Positions 1 through 5,281 of a stretch of 5,281 nt of DNA are shown one piece after another; position 1 is the first letter of the stretch; every line of letters starts with the position of its first letter. The translations under genes and the position numbers were made by a program. The notes beneath the pieces are model-generated. The model was not told the origin of the DNA and made no database searches. It saw only the letters and a list, made by a program, of their open reading frames with translations. This stretch comes from Deltaproteobacteria bacterium (GTDB taxonomy: Bacteria > Desulfobacterota > Desulfarculia > Adiutricales > JAGVGV01): NCBI GenBank assembly GCA_015233515.1, contig JADFXS010000219.1, forward strand, positions 1 to 5,281. The letters are read 5' to 3'.

Positions 1-3377
<3,377 letters not shown>

Positions 3378-3409
3378 AGTAGAGCGAGGATCTTGAAAAA
3401 GGACGCGGC

Positions 3410-3463
3410 ATGGGGATTTGTTCGGAAAATAATAATAACGCCTTGATGTCTAAAAGTATTTGA
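3410..3463 (+). CDS. Possible 17-codon small ORF after the kinase gene (doubtful)
   Basis: An ATG at 3410 opens a 17-codon frame reading MGICSENNNNALMSKSI and ending with TGA at 3461-3463. An AAGGA sequence at 3399-3403 sits 6 bases upstream, which is good ribosome-binding spacing. Nothing else supports translation: the peptide is Asn-rich from a short AAT run, has no recognisable signal or leader logic, and an equally short TTG-started frame overlaps it. It could be a leader peptide, but it is more likely chance. It is listed because it is the only gene-like object in this gap. Confidence 0.12.
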   Translation: MGICSENNNNALMSKSI

Positions 3464-3510
3464 CTGACGCCGAGAAGAACGGAGCATACGAATCCTCAAG
3501 CCGATTGTGA

Positions 3511-3540
3511 TTAACCCTTTGCTGCGGTAAAGTTAATTTT
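3511..3540 (+). terminator. Weak bulged stem-loop followed by TTTT, candidate terminator of the kinase gene
   Basis: TTAA (3511-3514) and CTTT (3517-3520) pair with AAAG (3529-3532) and TTAA (3533-3536). This leaves a 2-base CC bulge on the left arm and an 8-base loop. Four T residues follow at 3537-3540. The stem is AT-rich and the T tract short, so it would be a poor intrinsic terminator, and it lies about 135 bases past the kinase stop. The pairing is seen directly; the terminator role is a guess. Confidence 0.2.
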
Positions 3541-3580
3541 GCTGAAAAACTCCTTAGACTAATCATCGCTTCTCGCGCCG

Positions 3581-3591
3581 CGCCTGAGGCG
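3581..3591. repeat. Short inverted repeat CGCCT-G-AGGCG upstream of the siroheme gene
   Basis: This is an 11-base inverted repeat with perfect 5-base arms and a single central G. It lies in a GC-rich patch (about 3571-3593) inside an otherwise AT-rich gap, 48-58 bases upstream of the ATG at 3639. As RNA it could fold only as a 4-bp stem with a 3-base loop. Its position would suit an operator or a leader hairpin, but so short a repeat can arise by chance and I recognise no regulator motif. Confidence 0.2.
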
Positions 3592-3624
3592 ACATGCAGC
3601 CCGAGCGACAAAAACATTGATATG

Positions 3625-3630
3625 TGAGGT
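3625..3630 (+). promoter_or_regulatory. Ribosome-binding site TGAGGT for the siroheme protein
   Basis: GAGGT at 3626-3630 ends 8 bases before the ATG at 3639, a standard Shine-Dalgarno arrangement. An in-frame TAG at 3633-3635 excludes any upstream start, so this site together with the ATG fixes the start of the gene. Confidence 0.75.
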
Positions 3631-3638
3631 AATAGTTT

Positions 3639-4745
3639 ATGACGGAAAAAAAGATTCTTGAAGATATTATTTTGAACGAAGACGAGCTAGGTTTGGCCGA
3701 AAGCCTGATCGACCTCGAATCTCCTTTAACCGTGACCCTGCTCAGCGGCGACGAAGTCGTTCCGGGGGCGATGGTCTATTTTGGTGTAGATTTGCCCCTG
3801 GGTGATATCGGCGAGGTCAAAGGCCGAGTTCTGACGGCTATACCGGAAGGAGATCTTTACCTCGTCACTCTGGAAGTTCTGGCTCTGGACAGCCGATATA
3901 AAAAACCCATCATCAAGGTTCTCACCGGGGAATCCGCTCCCGCCGAAACCGAAGATTCAGGCGTGCTCTGGGGACTGGGCCTTAAACAGACCAACGGCGC
4001 TTTCGCCGCTTTGATCAATACTCCCGCCGGTCTATTAAACGCCGCTCAACTGGAAAAAATTACCGCGATCACCGCCCAAGGGGCCGGGTTAATCAAACTT
4101 ACCCACGCCCAGCGAGTGGTCTTGCTCCTTAAACCGGAACAGGTGGAGACGGTCGGTCAGGAACTGGCCGCCGTCGGTCTGCGTATCGGAGTTCTGCATC
4201 ACGGGATCAGGAATATCAGAGCCTGCTGTGGAGCTCTCTGTTCTTTTGCCCAAGGCACTCACGCCATTGAACTAGCCCTCAAACTCGACGAAGCCCTGTA
4301 TGGCCGTCCCATGAAATTCGATGTCAAGATTGCGGTGTCCGATTGCCTGCGTAACTGCATGGAATCATACTGTGTCGATATTGGTTTAGTGGCTGTCGAC
4401 GGTAAGTATAACATCTATGTGGGAGGAGTCGCCAGCACTCTCCAACTCAGCGCATTAAAGCTCGTGGATGGAGTAGCTACCCCGGATGTTTTGGGCCTGG
4501 TGGAAAAAATCCTGACCTGGTATGACGAGCGGGCGGTCAAGGGAGAACGCCTTTACAAAACCCTGGAACGTATTGGACAACAATCGGCGGAAACGGTAAA
4601 TACCGATGCCTTCGCCGGCGCTGGGGCGGTTTTCAATAATCTTGGCACACCGTTGACTTCGGCGAGTATAATCCAAACCTTGACCCGCTCCTTGACTCGC
4701 GCTCTGGCTGTCCGCCAGATGCGGATTGATTTAGGTTTGATATAG
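3639..4745 (+). CDS. Siroheme/[4Fe-4S] sulfite- or nitrite-reductase-like protein with an extra N-terminal region
   Basis: This is a complete 368-residue, probably cytoplasmic protein with no signal peptide or membrane segment. Residues about 117-185 resemble the ferredoxin-like half domain of nitrite/sulfite reductases, including KLTHAQR at 153-159. Residues about 187-263 resemble the siroheme/[4Fe-4S] domain, with RNIRACCGALC (191-201), SDCLRNC (234-240), DIGLVAVDGK and a YVGG strand. About 285-313 matches the helical end of small siroheme reductases (KGERLYKTLERIG). All six cysteines (196, 197, 201, 236, 240, 245) lie in the cluster domain. Family members normally have Cys-X5-Cys then Cys-X3-Cys; here the first pair is shortened to Cys-X4-Cys (or Cys-X3-Cys), while the second, 236/240, is intact. 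Residues 1-107 are beta-rich and unassigned; a remote PilZ-like barrel was considered, but its RxxxR and DxSxxG motifs are absent. The last 55 residues or so also extend past the usual end. The start is fixed by an in-frame stop 6 bases upstream. Whether it reduces sulfite, nitrite or neither is open. Confidence 0.85.
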   Translation: MTEKKILEDIILNEDELGLAESLIDLESPLTVTLLSGDEVVPGAMVYFGVDLPLGDIGEVKGRVLTAIPEGDLYLVTLEVLALDSRYKKPIIKVLTGESAPAETEDSGVLWGLGLKQTNGAFAALINTPAGLLNAAQLEKITAITAQGAGLIKLTHAQRVVLLLKPEQVETVGQELAAVGLRIGVLHHGIRNIRACCGALCSFAQGTHAIELALKLDEALYGRPMKFDVKIAVSDCLRNCMESYCVDIGLVAVDGKYNIYVGGVASTLQLSALKLVDGVATPDVLGLVEKILTWYDERAVKGERLYKTLERIGQQSAETVNTDAFAGAGAVFNNLGTPLTSASIIQTLTRSLTRALAVRQMRIDLGLI

Positions 4746-4751
4746 AGGTGA

Positions 4752-4931
4752 TTACAAGACTGTCCTTTTGGCCCAACTCTTTGTCGGGTTCAATTTTGAA
4801 GTCCTCAAAATACGTCGGTATTCCTGCGGCTTCAAAATCTCGCCCTCCTCGATCTGTTCCAAAATCTCTAGTTTTGCAACCACTTCTCGAATTAGGAAAT
4901 CATTAGATCGGTCTGGGCTGGGAGAAATCAT
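4752..4931 (-). CDS. Possible 59-residue ORF facing the siroheme gene (doubtful)
   Basis: Read on the minus strand, ATG 4931-4929 to TAA 4754-4752 gives 59 codons; a TTG at 4949-4947 would add six. The product looks more protein-like than a random frame: an acidic helix (REVVAKLEILEQIEEGEIL) and then a basic end (KPQEYRRILRTSKLNPTK). I cannot assign it to a family. Against it, no Shine-Dalgarno sequence precedes the ATG, and the stop lies only 6 bases from the stop of the convergent siroheme gene. Its ATG also shares a CATG with the better supported plus-strand start at 4930. It may be a real small gene, a relic, or chance. Confidence 0.25.
   Translation of the reverse strand: MISPSPDRSNDFLIREVVAKLEILEQIEEGEILKPQEYRRILRTSKLNPTKSWAKRTVL
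4793..4811. repeat. Inverted repeat ATTTTGA-AGTCC-TCAAAAT
   Basis: Perfect 7-base arms (4793-4799 and 4805-4811) flank a 5-base loop, 48 bases after the stop of the siroheme gene. No T tract follows on either strand, so it is not a classical intrinsic terminator. The sequence TCAAAAT recurs at 4832-4838. A small second hairpin (AATAC-GTCG-GTATT, 4809-4822) overlaps its right arm, and CAAAA-N7-TTTTG lies at 4860-4876. The role could be mRNA 3'-end structure or a binding site; neither is shown. Confidence 0.3.
4920..4924 (+). promoter_or_regulatory. Ribosome-binding site GGGAG for the third gene
   Basis: GGGAG ends 5 bases before the ATG at 4930. The frame stays open upstream to a stop at 4738-4740, and a TTG at 4768 could in principle start it. 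The translated stretch 4741-4929 is Ser/Ile-rich and unlike the protein that follows, so this site and ATG 4930 are chosen as the start. Confidence 0.6.
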
Positions 4932-5281
4932 GCCGGTTGGAAGCCACAAAGACGCCTTTAAGGCCCATCAACTTATCAAGAAACTTGTTTCCAAGGAGTT
5001 CAAGGCGGAATTGGCCCAATTGGCGGCCGACGTTTTGATGGATTTTGTCAAGCACCAGAGGCAAGTTAACTCCGAACGTGTGCCTGAGTCTTTACCTCGT
5101 GATGAAACGGATTACGGAACCGAGCCCCCCAGAAAAGCTCTTGAGGCGGTGGAAGGGCTTTGTGGCAAGTGTGATGAAAGGCATGAAAACGGTTGTTTCG
5201 TAAATCAGGCCCGCCGAATTTTTATCGCCGCCAAAAACAGAGTGGAATTAGGGCCCACCCTTGATGGTAAAAAAAAACTTA
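4930..5281 (+). CDS. Unrecognised small protein with a Cys-Cys-His-Cys motif, 3' partial
   Basis: The frame runs from ATG 4930 without a stop to the window edge, giving 117 complete codons; the true length is unknown. Residues 1-45 are Lys/Ala/Leu-rich and look helical (KAHQLIKKLVSKEFKAELAQ region). A charged, Pro-containing linker follows at about 46-70. Residues 78-89 then carry CGKCDERHENGC, that is Cys78-X2-Cys81-X3-His85-X3-Cys89, followed directly by FVNQARR. Such spacing suits one zinc ion or possibly an iron-sulfur site, but I cannot name a family. No signal peptide or membrane segment is visible. It lies 184 bases downstream of the siroheme gene on the same strand, so co-transcription is possible but not shown. 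The last codons include an A9 run (5269-5277), where a sequencing error could shift the frame. The call as a real gene rests on its ribosome-binding site, open frame and organised composition. Confidence 0.65.
   Translation, partial: MPVGSHKDAFKAHQLIKKLVSKEFKAELAQLAADVLMDFVKHQRQVNSERVPESLPRDETDYGTEPPRKALEAVEGLCGKCDERHENGCFVNQARRIFIAAKNRVELGPTLDGKKKL

Noticed and set aside
3426..3437. AAT repeat in the gap after the kinase
   Set aside because: Only about three copies; too short to be a meaningful repeat array.
3460..3493. Sigma-70-like promoter with TTGACT as the -35 box
   Set aside because: At 16-18 bases downstream there is only AGCATA or GCATAC, and the better TACGAA lies 21 bases away. 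This is too weak to list as a promoter.
4741..4929. Upstream extension of the third gene from TTG 4768
   Set aside because: The extension would be Ser/Ile/Phe-rich and unlike the helical protein that follows, whereas ATG 4930 has a well-spaced GGGAG.
5009..5021. Inverted repeat AATTGG-C-CCAATT
   Set aside because: It lies inside the third gene in codons for E-L-A-Q-L, is short, and has a shorter echo (TTGGCCCAA, 4768-4776). Chance and codon use explain it.

Overview
The window holds three same-strand genes, two of them cut by its edges. By eye the base composition is near 50% GC, and the coding sequence is ordinary bacterial. A very large hybrid sensor kinase next to a siroheme/[4Fe-4S] sulfite/nitrite-reductase-like protein suggests an anaerobic bacterium of the Desulfobacterota (delta-proteobacterial) kind, probably from an uncultured lineage. 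That placement is inference: no rRNA or taxonomic marker gene is present.

Positions 1-3377 carry the 3' part of a hybrid histidine kinase, open at the left edge. Its order is PAS (partial), PAS/PAC, GAF, HisKA, HATPase, receiver 1, receiver 2, Hpt, then a helical C-terminal tail. Every phosphorelay residue I could check is present, so it reads as an intact His-Asp-His relay. No separate response regulator or DNA-binding output lies in the window.

Positions 3378-3638 are a 261-bp gap with a weak bulged stem-loop, a small GC-rich inverted repeat and a 17-codon ORF of doubtful reality. Positions 3639-4745 encode a complete 368-residue siroheme-type reductase-like protein. Its first cysteine pair is altered, it has a roughly 105-residue N-terminal region I cannot assign, and it has a C-terminal tail of about 55 residues.

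Positions 4746-4929 contain several short AT-rich inverted repeats and, on the minus strand, a 59-codon ORF with unusually protein-like composition. A third plus-strand gene starts at 4930 with a good ribosome-binding site and runs off the right edge. It is a small helical protein with a Cys-Cys-His-Cys cluster of metal-site type, and I do not recognise it.

Functional links are inference only. The siroheme protein and the Cys/His protein could form a small redox unit, and the kinase may or may not regulate it. The points most worth following are the remodelled cluster motif of the siroheme protein, its unassigned N-terminal region, and the unrecognised third gene.
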